Source of the DNA: Bacillota bacterium
Lineage (GTDB): Bacteria; Bacillota; Sulfobacillia; Sulfobacillales; Sulfobacillaceae
Assembly (NCBI GenBank): GCA_021797825.1
Contig: JAJZZA010000022.1
Coordinates: forward strand, 1-46,413
Direction: 5' to 3'
Length of the DNA: 46,413 bases
The notes under the pieces are model-generated. The model saw only the letters and a list, made by a program, of their open reading frames with translations, had not been told where the DNA came from and did not search any database. Positions 25,956 to 33,788 of this stretch are shown here, one piece after another (the stretch's first letter is position 1; each line of letters starts with the position of its first letter). A program made the translations under genes and the position numbers.

Positions 25956-27202
25956 TACAACCGGAACTGCAAAGACCGCGAGGGACGCGGGATATCCTTC
26001 CGCCGGAGTCGTGGCGGGTGGAAAAATTTCGTGAGATTGTCTTCGCCATGGCGACCCGCTACGGGTTCGAGCCGATGGAGACGCCGATTTTTGAACGGAG
26101 CCCGGTATTTCTGCGGGTTGGCGAAGCCACCGATATTGTGCAGCATGAACGGTATCGGTTTACCGACGCCGGGGGCGACGACTTGACCCTGCGGCCGGAG
26201 GGGACTGCGGCGGTGGCCCGCGCGTATATCGAAAACGGGCTCAGCATGGCTCCACAGCCGGTGCGGCTGTTCTACTGGGGCCCCATGTTCCGCAGAGAAA
26301 ATCCGCAAGCGGAGCGATACCGGCAGCACACCCAATTTGGGGTGGAACTCTATGGCTCGCCGGGCCCGCCAGCGGACGCGGAGGTGATTGCGCTGGCCAC
26401 GGCGGCAGTGGAGGCGGTGGGACTGCGCGGACCGGTGGTGCGCGTGAACTCGATTGGCTGTGACGTCTGCCGTCCCGCCTATCGCGACGCGCTGGTGCAC
26501 TATTATCGCGGCCGTCAGGCGGAATTGTGCGCGGATTGCCACGCGCGTCTCGACAAAAATCCGCTCCGCTTGTTGGACTGCAAGGTCGATGTGGCCATTC
26601 GCGCGCAGGCCCCCGACCTGGCGGAGTTCTGGTGCGACGCATGCCGCGCTCACTATCAAGCGGTCGAAGCGCTGGTGGTCGGCGCGGGCCGAGACATCCG
26701 GCGGGATCCGCATCTGGTGCGCGGTCTCGACTACTACACGCGCACGGTCTTTGAGGTGGGTCACCCCCAACTTGGGACCGGGGTGGCACTGTTCGGGGGA
26801 GGGCGTTACGACGGTCTCACCGGGGGTATGGGAGCGCCGGCGGTTCCGGCGGTGGGATTCGGGATGGGAGTGGAGCGCATGCTGTCGGCGGTCCGCGAGC
26901 ATTTCCCGGTGCCGTCGGTGGCCCGGGTCTACGTGGCCCATCTGCCGGGATTTGAAACGACCGCTTGGCGGCTGGCCGAGGACCTGCGGCAGGCGGGTTT
27001 TTGCGCGGAGAGCGATCTGCTGAACCGGTCCTTAAAGGCGCAGTTAAAAGATGCCGGCCGGCGTGCCCGGTTTGCCTTGCTTGTCGGGGGCAGGGAGTGG
27101 GACAATGGGTTGGTCGTGGCCCGCGACCTCACCACCGGCACCCAAGAGACGGTGCCCCGGGACCAGGTCGCGGTCTATTTGGCGGGCAACGGGATGAAGT
27201 AG
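25952..27202 (+). CDS. hisS: Histidyl-tRNA synthetase
   Basis: A 416-aa class II synthetase. Motif 1 region RGTRDILPPE opens the protein; motif 2 is MFRRENPQAERYRQHTQFG; the His-A motif is LVRGLDYYTRTVFE and motif 3 is GFGMGVERML. A C-terminal anticodon-binding domain (ARVYVAHLPG ... GREWDNGLVVARDL) follows. GTG 25952 overlaps the dtd stop by 4 bp and gives the usual N-terminus; there is therefore no room for the T-box leader found before hisS in Bacillus. Confidence 0.94.
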   Translation: MIQPELQRPRGTRDILPPESWRVEKFREIVFAMATRYGFEPMETPIFERSPVFLRVGEATDIVQHERYRFTDAGGDDLTLRPEGTAAVARAYIENGLSMAPQPVRLFYWGPMFRRENPQAERYRQHTQFGVELYGSPGPPADAEVIALATAAVEAVGLRGPVVRVNSIGCDVCRPAYRDALVHYYRGRQAELCADCHARLDKNPLRLLDCKVDVAIRAQAPDLAEFWCDACRAHYQAVEALVVGAGRDIRRDPHLVRGLDYYTRTVFEVGHPQLGTGVALFGGGRYDGLTGGMGAPAVPAVGFGMGVERMLSAVREHFPVPSVARVYVAHLPGFETTAWRLAEDLRQAGFCAESDLLNRSLKAQLKDAGRRARFALLVGGREWDNGLVVARDLTTGTQETVPRDQVAVYLAGNGMK

Positions 27203-27215
27203 GGGGCTAAGGGAA

Positions 27216-28952
27216 ATGGCGGGGCGGACCCATTACATAGCGGAGATATCGGAGCAAAACATCGGGCAGCGGGTGACCGTGGCTGGCTGGGTGCATCGGC
27301 GACGGGACCATGGCGGCCTGATTTTCATTGATTTGCGCGATCGCAGCGGTCTGCTGCAAATTGTCGCCGAGCCAGGCCAGACTGATGTGTTTGAAACCCT
27401 GGCGCGTGTGCGGGGCGAGTACGTGATGCGCGTGCACGGGGTGGTGGGCCCGCGCCCGTCCGGCATGGCCAATCCGGAACTGGCCTCGGGATCGATAGAG
27501 ATTCGGCCCCAGGCCGTCGAAATTTTGGCGGAATCCAAGACACCGCCCTTTATGCCGAGCGAAGCCGAAGCGGTGGATGAACTGGTGCGTCTTAAATACC
27601 GGTATCTCGACCTGCGGCGGCCCGGACTTTTGGGCCATTTCCTGCTGCGGGACCGGGTGTTGCACGCGGTTCGCCGGTTTTTTCACGACCACGGGTTTTT
27701 GGATGTGGAGACCCCGGCACTGGCGCGTTCCACCCCGGAGGGCGCCCGGGATTTTCTGGTGCCCAGCCGGGTTCAAGCTGGTCGTTTTTACGCCTTGCCG
27801 CAAAGTCCGCAAATTTTTAAGCAACTGCTGATGGTGGCGGGCTTTGACCGGTATTACCAGATAGCCAAAGTCTTTCGTGATGAGGACTTGCGAGCCGATC
27901 GGCAGCCGGAGTTTACCCAGATCGATGTTGAGATGTCATTTATGGATCGCGATCAGATTTTGGACCTGATGGAAGCGATGCTGCACCAGGTATTTCAGGA
28001 GGCGCTGGGCACCACCTTGGAGCCGTTTGTGCGCATGAGCTGGCGGGACGCGATGCGGCTTTATGGTTCGGACAAACCTGACCTCCGCGCCGGGGAACCG
28101 CTGTGTGATTTGACGCAAGCGGCCCGCACCGTGGCTTGGGAGGTTTTGGCCACCGCGCCAGCGGTCGCCGGAGTGTTGGTTCGCCAGTTGGCCCCGTCGC
28201 GCAGGCAACTGGACGGCTGGGTGGCCCAAGCCCGCCAACTCGGCGCCCCCGGCCTGCTGTGGATTGTCCGCGAGGCGCGGGAGACCCGCTCATCGGGTCA
28301 TAAGCTGCTGGGGGCGCAAGGCGTCGAGCGGCTGGCGGATGCCGCCGGCCTGCTTGACGGCGACACCCTCCTGGTCGCCGCCGGTGAGGATCCCGCCGCC
28401 TTCCGGCTGGCTGGACAACTGCGGCTTGAGATAGCCCGCCAGCTCGATCGGGTAATGCCCGGATTCAAGTTCCTGTGGGTGACCGACTTCCCGCTCTTTG
28501 AATGGTCGGACGAAGAGGGCCGTCTGGTTTCGGCCCATCACCCCTTTACCATGCCGCACGCGGACGACCTGGCCATTTTGGAGGATTCCCCGTTGGAAGT
28601 CCGCTCGGAGGCTTACGACGTGGTGTTGAACGGGTCCGAACTGGCGTCGGGAAGTCTTCGCATTTATCAGCCTGAACTGCAATCACGGATCTTTTCGGTC
28701 CTAGGCCTCTCTGCCGAGGAGATCGATGCGAAATTCGGGTTTCTGCTGCAGGCCTTTCAATATGGGGCTCCCCCGCATGGCGGCATCGCTTTTGGCCTCG
28801 ACCGGCTGGTCATGCTGATGGCCGGTGCCAAAAGTCTGCGCGACGTCATCGCCTTTCCGAAGACCGCGCGGGGAACCGATCCGCTGACCGACGCCCCGAG
28901 CCTGGTCGACAGGCGGCAACTCTCGGAGCTCCACCTGGGCGTGACGCAGTGA
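27216..28952 (+). CDS. aspS: Aspartyl-tRNA synthetase, probably non-discriminating
   Basis: A 578-aa bacterial-type class II synthetase. It has the N-terminal OB anticodon domain (VAGWVHRRRDHGGLIFIDLRD), motif 2 (KVFRDEDLRADRQPEFTQID), the bacterial GAD insertion, and motif 3 (GIAFGLDRLVMLM). His32 in RRDHGG is the residue seen in enzymes that also charge tRNA-Asn with Asp, which then needs GatCAB; discriminating enzymes usually have Leu there. That property is inferred from this one position. The ATG lies 13 bp after hisS behind AGGGGGCTAAGGG. Confidence 0.93.
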   Translation: MAGRTHYIAEISEQNIGQRVTVAGWVHRRRDHGGLIFIDLRDRSGLLQIVAEPGQTDVFETLARVRGEYVMRVHGVVGPRPSGMANPELASGSIEIRPQAVEILAESKTPPFMPSEAEAVDELVRLKYRYLDLRRPGLLGHFLLRDRVLHAVRRFFHDHGFLDVETPALARSTPEGARDFLVPSRVQAGRFYALPQSPQIFKQLLMVAGFDRYYQIAKVFRDEDLRADRQPEFTQIDVEMSFMDRDQILDLMEAMLHQVFQEALGTTLEPFVRMSWRDAMRLYGSDKPDLRAGEPLCDLTQAARTVAWEVLATAPAVAGVLVRQLAPSRRQLDGWVAQARQLGAPGLLWIVREARETRSSGHKLLGAQGVERLADAAGLLDGDTLLVAAGEDPAAFRLAGQLRLEIARQLDRVMPGFKFLWVTDFPLFEWSDEEGRLVSAHHPFTMPHADDLAILEDSPLEVRSEAYDVVLNGSELASGSLRIYQPELQSRIFSVLGLSAEEIDAKFGFLLQAFQYGAPPHGGIAFGLDRLVMLMAGAKSLRDVIAFPKTARGTDPLTDAPSLVDRRQLSELHLGVTQ

Positions 28953-28971
28953 GGAGCATACCGGAAATCAA

Positions 28972-29004
28972 CACGAATGGTCCTATTCCGCAGGGCCATT
29001 CGTG
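28972..29004. terminator. Bidirectional terminator-like hairpin after aspS
   Basis: A 13-bp stem (arms 28972-28984 and 28992-29004, one T-G pair) closes a 7-nt loop. It sits between the convergent aspS and the minus-strand membrane gene. No T-run follows on the plus strand; on the minus strand TTGATTT follows, so it would work better for the minus-strand gene. Confidence 0.65.
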
Positions 29005-29019
29005 CAACTGGCGCCGCGG

Positions 29020-29352
29020 CTAGCGGACGGCGGTGGGAACAATGAGGTCGACCAGTCCGATGATAAACGCGGCGAGTAGTGCGCCGAGAATGGTCACATG
29101 CATGCCGGGCACAACCAGCTGGACCATGTAAATCACCCCGGCCGAGACCAAGAACCCCACCAGCCCGCGCCCGTACGGCGAAATGGCCTTGCCGAACATC
29201 GCTTCGAGAATGTATCCCACCAGGGCAATAACCAAGGCAGCCAGCAGGGCGGACCAAAACCCCAAGTGCGAAAAGCCGGGTACGACGTACCCCAGCAGCA
29301 TCAAGACAATCGTCGCCATCACGAATCGCACGACAGCTCCCACCCAACTCAC
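29020..29352 (-). CDS. Small four-helix membrane protein (phage holin 4_2/YvlD-like)
   Basis: A 110-aa protein made almost wholly of four membrane helices (about 4-25, 28-50, 60-80 and 84-107). The pattern RFVMATIVLMLLGYVVPGFS, SALLAALVIALVGYILE and the closing GALLAAFIIGLVDL resembles the PF04020 or DUF2512 groups of small Firmicute membrane proteins of unknown role. The GTG at 29352 follows a full AAGGAGGTGA site. It is divergent from the small soluble gene at 29480. Confidence 0.65.
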   Translation of the reverse strand: MSWVGAVVRFVMATIVLMLLGYVVPGFSHLGFWSALLAALVIALVGYILEAMFGKAISPYGRGLVGFLVSAGVIYMVQLVVPGMHVTILGALLAAFIIGLVDLIVPTAVR

Positions 29353-29479
29353 ATGGGTTCACCTCCTTGGCCGCTAGTGTGGCGGACCGGGACGAAAATA
29401 TTCGCGTGATACTTTACGTCCGGGCGGCAGAGACTAACGGTGGCGGCTTTGGCCGCGACTTAACGAGGAGGCGATACTC

Positions 29480-29731
29480 GTGGCTAAGAACGTTCCCGCG
29501 TCTTTTCAGGACCTGAAAAAACGGGCGGTGGAGCGCATTCAGAACGGAGATCGCGACGTCCGTGCCAACATTATCGAGATGGGCGACGCCATGCTCGAAG
29601 CCGGTGTCGAGGCGAAAACGGCCCAGGATCGACTGGCCCAGCAAGCCTGGAAAGCCAGCGGCCCCAAGGATAAGGAAGTGCTGGCCGGCATGGTGGAGAA
29701 AATGGCGAAAGACGAGGCCGAACTCTCGTAA
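29480..29731 (+). CDS. Small acidic helical protein, DUF3243-like
   Basis: An 83-aa soluble, highly charged and helical protein (AKNVPASFQDLKKRAVERIQ...). The second half, TAQDRLAQQAWKASGPKDK then VLAGMVEKMAKDE, resembles the DUF3243 family of small Firmicute proteins (YmfJ-like), whose function is not known; the match is only moderate. GTG 29480 follows GAGGAGG at 29465-29471 with 8-base spacing. It is a single-gene unit upstream of the 6S RNA. Confidence 0.6.
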   Translation: MAKNVPASFQDLKKRAVERIQNGDRDVRANIIEMGDAMLEAGVEAKTAQDRLAQQAWKASGPKDKEVLAGMVEKMAKDEAELS

Positions 29732-29798
29732 CGAACTCGCCGGGGGCCGGCAAGGCGAACAGCGTCTTGCCGGGCCGCCGGCGGGTTGTGGCGACCAG

Positions 29799-29827
29799 TT
29801 GCGGAGTCGGCTGCCAGGGTTTATAAT
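29799..29827 (+). promoter_or_regulatory. Promoter of 6S RNA
   Basis: TTGCGG (29799-29804), 17-bp spacer, TATAAT (29822-29827). A start near 29834 would give a transcript whose 5' end matches the closing stem of the 6S RNA. Confidence 0.78.
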
Positions 29828-29833
29828 AAGGTC

Positions 29834-30025
29834 AATCGAATTCCTGCGGTGTGCGTGGCCAGACCGATATGTTTTGAGCCAACATCAAAACATAGGGAGC
29901 CCGATCCGAAGTTAATGGCCGTCCTGCCCCGAAATCAGGGGACTGCGAAAATTAGCCGGAGGTACCCACCTGCTTGTCGAGCAGGTTCAAAACGTCGGAA
30001 GCAACGGCATTGCGGGGTGCAGCAA
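29834..30025 (+). ncRNA. ssrS: 6S RNA
   Basis: About 190 nt. The segment CTGCGGTGTGCG...GGCCAGACC followed by ATATGTTTTGAGCCAACAT and ACATAGGGAGCC is the pattern I know from Firmicute 6S RNAs. The ends pair: TTCCTGC (29841-29847) with GCAGCAA (30019-30025), one mismatch. A consensus-like promoter and a terminator flank it. 6S RNA binds the sigma-A RNA polymerase by mimicking an open promoter. Its place between aspS and rarA matches bsrA of Bacillus subtilis, which supports the call. Exact ends are estimates. Confidence 0.82.
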
Positions 30026-30054
30026 AGAGGAGGTCCGGCGAGGATCTCCTCTTT
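30026..30054 (+). terminator. Intrinsic terminator of 6S RNA
   Basis: An 11-bp stem (AGAGGAGGTCC with GGATCTCCTCT, one G-U pair) with loop GGCGA, followed by TTCC. It directly follows the closing stem of the 6S RNA. Confidence 0.7.
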
Positions 30055-30187
30055 CCTGGCGGTCGTGGCGGGAGCCATCCGCCCGCACGGCGAACCGACA
30101 CGGCGATAACCGCGCGGCGCTCCTCGGGCTGGCGGATTTCGGCGAGGTCGCATAATATTCTTAGGGAAGCAACGAGGAGGACTGATT

Positions 30188-30508
30188 GTGGCAGGAAATG
30201 TGGTAGTGGCTGACCAAGGGACGTTCGACGGCATTATCGGTCAGCCGGGCATCCCGGTGATTGTGGACTTTTGGGCGGCATGGTGCGTTCCGTGCCGCAT
30301 GATTGCTCCGGTGCTCGACGAATTGGCGACGGAACGCGGTGACCAGATCATGGTGGTGAAAGTCAACGTCGACGAAAATCCGGTGCTGGCGGCGCGATAC
30401 GGCATCATGAGCATCCCGACCGTGGTTCGCTTTCAAGACGGCCAGGAGGCCTCGCGGGCCGTTGGCGCGTTGCCTAAGGCGCAGTTGTTGCGCAAGCTGG
30501 GCGTATGA
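30188..30508 (+). CDS. trxA: Thioredoxin
   Basis: A 106-aa cytoplasmic dithiol reductase. The active site is WCVPC (Cys33 and Cys36) in VDFWAAWCVPCRMIAP; the common form is WCGPC, so Val replaces Gly, a change expected to shift redox potential somewhat. The cis-Pro loop SIPTVVRF and the buried Asp are kept. GTG 30188 follows GAGGAGGA. A weak promoter (CATAAT at 30151-30156) lies upstream. The stop overlaps ltaE (ATGA). Confidence 0.92.
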   Translation: MAGNVVVADQGTFDGIIGQPGIPVIVDFWAAWCVPCRMIAPVLDELATERGDQIMVVKVNVDENPVLAARYGIMSIPTVVRFQDGQEASRAVGALPKAQLLRKLGV

Positions 30509-31542
30509 GTGATTGGGTCGACTTGCGCTCGGACACCGTCACGCGCCCGTCGCCCGCGATGCGAGACGCCATGGCTGGTGCCGAGGTGGGCGACGACGTC
30601 TATGGCGAAGACCCGACCGTAAATCGGTTGCAAGCCGTGGTGGCCGAACGGTTGGGTTTTGAGGCGGCGCTTTTCGTGCCCAGCGGCACCATGGCCAATC
30701 AACTGGCGGTGCTGGCCCATACCGAGCGGGGGGATGAAGTGTTCATCCACCAAGACAGCCACGTCTACTATTACGAGGGCGGGGCGGCGGCGCTGTGGGC
30801 AGGGGCTACCCTCTCCCTGTTGACCGGTGCGGAAGGGCTAGTCGATCCCGAACGGTTGGAGCAGGCGATTCGGCCGGCCAATATCCACCATCCCCGCCCG
30901 CGCCTGTTGATTCTGGAAAACAGTCACAACCGCGCGGGCGGGGCCGCATTGGCGGTCGAGCGTCTGCGTCCGGTGTTGGCGGTGGCGCGCGCCCATGGCC
31001 TGTTCATCCATGTCGACGGGGCGCGCTTATATAATGCCGCGGTGGCGTTGGGCGTGGATGTCCGGGCCCTGACGGCCGGGGCCGATTCGGTGGCGCTTTG
31101 CCTGTCCAAGGGACTCGGGGCCCCGGTCGGGTCGCTGTTAGCGGGGTCGCGCGCGCTGATCGACCGGGCCCGAACCTATCGCAAATGGCTGGGCGGAGGC
31201 ATGCGCCAAGCCGGAATTTTGGCCGCCGCCGGTCTCTTGGCGCTGGACAACGTGGCGCGCTTGGCGGACGACCATGCCCGGGCCGGCCGGTTGCAGGCCG
31301 AGCTGGCCGCGCGCGGCTTTGACGCCTGGAGGCCGTCGGTGCCGACCAACATGGTGATGGTGGATTTGCCGGGGTCCGCTGCCGCGTTCGCGGCCCAGGC
31401 CCGAAATCACGGGGTTTTGGTCGGGGCCATGGGCCCTCGCCGTTTGCGGCTGGTTACCCATCTCGATATCCACGACGATCAGGTTCATCGTGCGATCGCG
31501 GTCTTTGACCGCTTGGCCGGGGAGGCCGAACATGCCGGATGA
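30505..31542 (+). CDS. ltaE: Low-specificity L-threonine aldolase
   Basis: A 345-aa PLP enzyme of fold type I that cleaves L-threonine (or allo-threonine) to glycine and acetaldehyde. The N-terminus DLRSDTVTRPSPAMRDAMAG, then GDDVYGEDPTVN and FVPSGTMANQLA, is typical. HVDGARLYNAAVALG holds the cofactor-binding Asp, and Lys202 in CLSKGLGAPVGS binds PLP. The ATG overlaps the trxA stop by 4 bp, and the 3' end overlaps rarA by 11 bp. Confidence 0.92.
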   Translation: MSDWVDLRSDTVTRPSPAMRDAMAGAEVGDDVYGEDPTVNRLQAVVAERLGFEAALFVPSGTMANQLAVLAHTERGDEVFIHQDSHVYYYEGGAAALWAGATLSLLTGAEGLVDPERLEQAIRPANIHHPRPRLLILENSHNRAGGAALAVERLRPVLAVARAHGLFIHVDGARLYNAAVALGVDVRALTAGADSVALCLSKGLGAPVGSLLAGSRALIDRARTYRKWLGGGMRQAGILAAAGLLALDNVARLADDHARAGRLQAELAARGFDAWRPSVPTNMVMVDLPGSAAAFAAQARNHGVLVGAMGPRRLRLVTHLDIHDDQVHRAIAVFDRLAGEAEHAG

Positions 31543-32863
31543 TTTGTTTTCGCAATCAGGCAACGCGGCCCGCGAGGCAGCGGCCCCGTTAGCCTGGCGG
31601 CTCCGGCCGGTGCAGTTGGCGGACGTCATTGGGCAAGAGCACCTGACCGGCCCGGGCGGGGTGCTGCAGGGTCTGAGCCGGGCCCGCCTGCGCTCGGCCA
31701 TTTTTTATGGTCCGCCCGGCACCGGCAAGACGACGACCGCCCGGATTCTGGCGAATGCGCAAAAAATGGCCTGGGTGGCGCTTTCGGCGGTTGACACCAG
31801 CATCGCCGACATCCGCCAAGCAGCCGAACGGGCGCGGGAGCGATGGGGTCTGGAGCAACGGGGCACGGTCCTCTTTTTGGATGAAATTCATCGGTTTAAC
31901 AAGGCTCAGCAGGATGTGCTGCTGCCCCAGGTCGAGCAGGGGACGTTTGTGCTGTTGGGGGCCACCACCGAGAATCCGTGGGTGGCGCTCAATCCGGCTT
32001 TGCTGTCGCGCTGTCTGTTGGTGGAGTTCCGCCCACTGGGTCCGGCGGATCTGGTGCGGGTGCTGGAGCGGGCCTGGAGCCGTCACCAGGAGTGGTGGCC
32101 CACCGGTTCGGTGGAGCCGGGGGTCTTTTTCGAAATCGCCTGGCGGGCCAGCGGGGACGCGCGGCTGGCGATCGGTTTGCTGGAACGGCTTGCGGTGCTG
32201 GCGGACGCCCGGCAACAGGATCGCCTGACCAGGGAGATGGTCAACGAGTTGTCGCGGGATTCCGCCCACTACCATGATCGCGGCGACCGCCATTACGATT
32301 TGGCTTCGGCTTTGATCAAGAGCATCCGCGGTTGCGATCCGGACGCGGCGCTGTACTGGTTTGGCCGTCTTTTGGCCGGCGGCGAAGACCCCCGTTTTAT
32401 CGCCCGCCGTCTCTTGGTGCACGCCGCGGAGGATGTTGGCCTGGCCGATCCCCGGGCTTTGCTGGTGGCGCAGGCGGCGTGGACCGCGTTGCAAGCGGTG
32501 GGTTTGCCGGAGGCGCGGATTCCGCTGGCGGAGGCGGTGCTGTATTTGGCACTGGCGCCCAAGTCGCACAGCGTGGTGGCGGCTTTGGCGGCGATGGACG
32601 AGACGGTGGCGCGGTGGCCGGGGGCGCCGGTGCCCGATGATTTGCGCGACCGTCATTACCGGCCGGATTTACCCGCCGCCTACCGCTACCCGCACGCCGC
32701 CGCCGGACATTTCTTGCCGGATCCGCATCTGCCCCCCGAGTTGGCCGGGCGCATTCTTTACCAGTCCGGCGAGTTGGGCGAAGAGCCGCAGCTGGCCCGC
32801 GAATTGCCGAGATGGCGGGCGGAACGCGCCGCCGCGGCGGCTTCGCCGGAACCGCGCGGCTAA
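31532..32863 (+). CDS. rarA: Replication-associated recombination protein RarA (MgsA)
   Basis: A 443-aa AAA+ ATPase of the clamp-loader-like RarA/WRNIP1 family, acting at stalled replication forks. Walker A is GPPGTGKTT (60-68), Walker B LFLDEIH (114-120), and sensor 1 GATTENPW is present. The C-terminal tetramerisation part contains YHDRGDRHYDLASALIKSIRGCDPDAALYW and the usual NxHxP-like end. ATG 31532 follows GGGGAGG; the frame is open 14 codons more inside ltaE. Its position after 6S RNA is conserved in Bacillus. Confidence 0.93.
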   Translation: MPDDLFSQSGNAAREAAAPLAWRLRPVQLADVIGQEHLTGPGGVLQGLSRARLRSAIFYGPPGTGKTTTARILANAQKMAWVALSAVDTSIADIRQAAERARERWGLEQRGTVLFLDEIHRFNKAQQDVLLPQVEQGTFVLLGATTENPWVALNPALLSRCLLVEFRPLGPADLVRVLERAWSRHQEWWPTGSVEPGVFFEIAWRASGDARLAIGLLERLAVLADARQQDRLTREMVNELSRDSAHYHDRGDRHYDLASALIKSIRGCDPDAALYWFGRLLAGGEDPRFIARRLLVHAAEDVGLADPRALLVAQAAWTALQAVGLPEARIPLAEAVLYLALAPKSHSVVAALAAMDETVARWPGAPVPDDLRDRHYRPDLPAAYRYPHAAAGHFLPDPHLPPELAGRILYQSGELGEEPQLARELPRWRAERAAAAASPEPRG

Positions 32864-32989
32864 CCTGCCGGGGTCCAAAATGCGCGAGCGGCGATGTGTG
32901 AATGTTCTGTCTTGGGCCGGATATGACGGCAGTGGCCGAGGCCTGTTGTATACTCCCCTTAGGCACGTGTCGAACCGCCCGAGGACGGG

Positions 32990-33025
32990 CCCTCCGACGC
33001 GCGTCCTGACTACTGGTCGGAGGGG
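32990..33025 (+). promoter_or_regulatory. Leader hairpin covering the sdh ribosome binding site
   Basis: CCCTCCGAC (32990-32998) pairs perfectly with GTCGGAGGG (33016-33024), and the second arm contains the GGAGGGG binding site of the gene at 33032. A second hairpin GCCCG-AGGA-CGGGC (32977-32990) touches it and GAGG (32981-32984) could pair with CCTC (32991-32994) instead, so an alternate fold may free the site. A possible -10 TATACT lies at 32949-32954. Confidence 0.55.
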
Positions 33026-33031
33026 ATAAGG

Positions 33032-33787
33032 ATGGCCCAGCCGGTTTCAAGTGGAACCACTCGGCCCGCGGCGCGCCGCAAGAAGATGCCGTATTGGGTC
33101 GAGCCGCTGACAACGTTGGTGGTTTTGGGTACTTGGTTGCTGTACTCGCTGTGGGAAGTGCTATTCCACAATACCGGAACCTATCACAACTATATTTCGC
33201 CCTATTTTTCGCCAGGCATTGCCGGGTGGTTTGGATGGCACATTCTGACCGCGTTGTATGTCGCCTGGGTGCCGTTTTTGTTTCGGTTTACCTGTTACTA
33301 CTACCGCAAGGAATATTACCGCGGGTTTTTCTGGGATCCGCCGGGATGCGCCGCCGCCGACGCTCCGCGCAAGCGATACAGCGGGGAAACCAAATGGCCG
33401 CTGAAGATTAACAACCTGCACCGGTACGCCTGGTTTCTGGCGCTTATCGTGCTGCTCTTTTTGTGGAAGGATGCGGTCGAGGCGTTCATCTTTCCCCACC
33501 ATGGCTTCGAAGTGCGGGTAGGAAGCCTTATCCTGCTGGTCAATGTGGTGCTGTTGACGTTTTACACCTTTTCCTGTCATGCCTTTCGGCACATGGTGGG
33601 AGGACGCCGGGACTGCTTTTCGTGCGGAGGCAAGCCGTCGCAGAGCTATCGCTTCTGGTCGCGGGTTTCCCGCTGGAACGCGTTTCACGGCGCTTGGGCC
33701 TGGGCATCGCTGTTTTCGGTGTGGGCGGCCGACCTGTATGTGCGTCTCTTGCTGATGGGTGTCATTCACGATGCGAGGTTATTCTGA
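33032..33787 (+). CDS. sdhC: Succinate dehydrogenase membrane subunit
   Basis: A 251-aa integral membrane protein with five predicted helices (about 24-44, 66-88, 131-148, 161-184 and 215-243). Candidate haem or quinone ligands are His70, His130, His183, His187 and His219; the segments NNLHRYAWFLAL and SCHAFRHMVGG recall the single membrane subunit of actinobacterial Sdh1-type enzymes. It anchors the flavoprotein and iron-sulfur subunits, passing electrons to quinone. ATG 33032 follows GGAGGGGATAAGG. sdhA follows after one base. Confidence 0.82.
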   Translation: MAQPVSSGTTRPAARRKKMPYWVEPLTTLVVLGTWLLYSLWEVLFHNTGTYHNYISPYFSPGIAGWFGWHILTALYVAWVPFLFRFTCYYYRKEYYRGFFWDPPGCAAADAPRKRYSGETKWPLKINNLHRYAWFLALIVLLFLWKDAVEAFIFPHHGFEVRVGSLILLVNVVLLTFYTFSCHAFRHMVGGRRDCFSCGGKPSQSYRFWSRVSRWNAFHGAWAWASLFSVWAADLYVRLLLMGVIHDARLF

Positions 33788-33788
33788 C

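Noticed and set aside
25900-25960. T-box leader before hisS
   Set aside because: hisS overlaps dtd by 4 bp, leaving no leader, and no T-box sequence was seen upstream.
25478-26941. 487-codon minus-strand frame across dtd and hisS
   Set aside because: Antisense to two conserved genes, with low-complexity, Arg/His/Pro-rich composition and no ribosome binding site.
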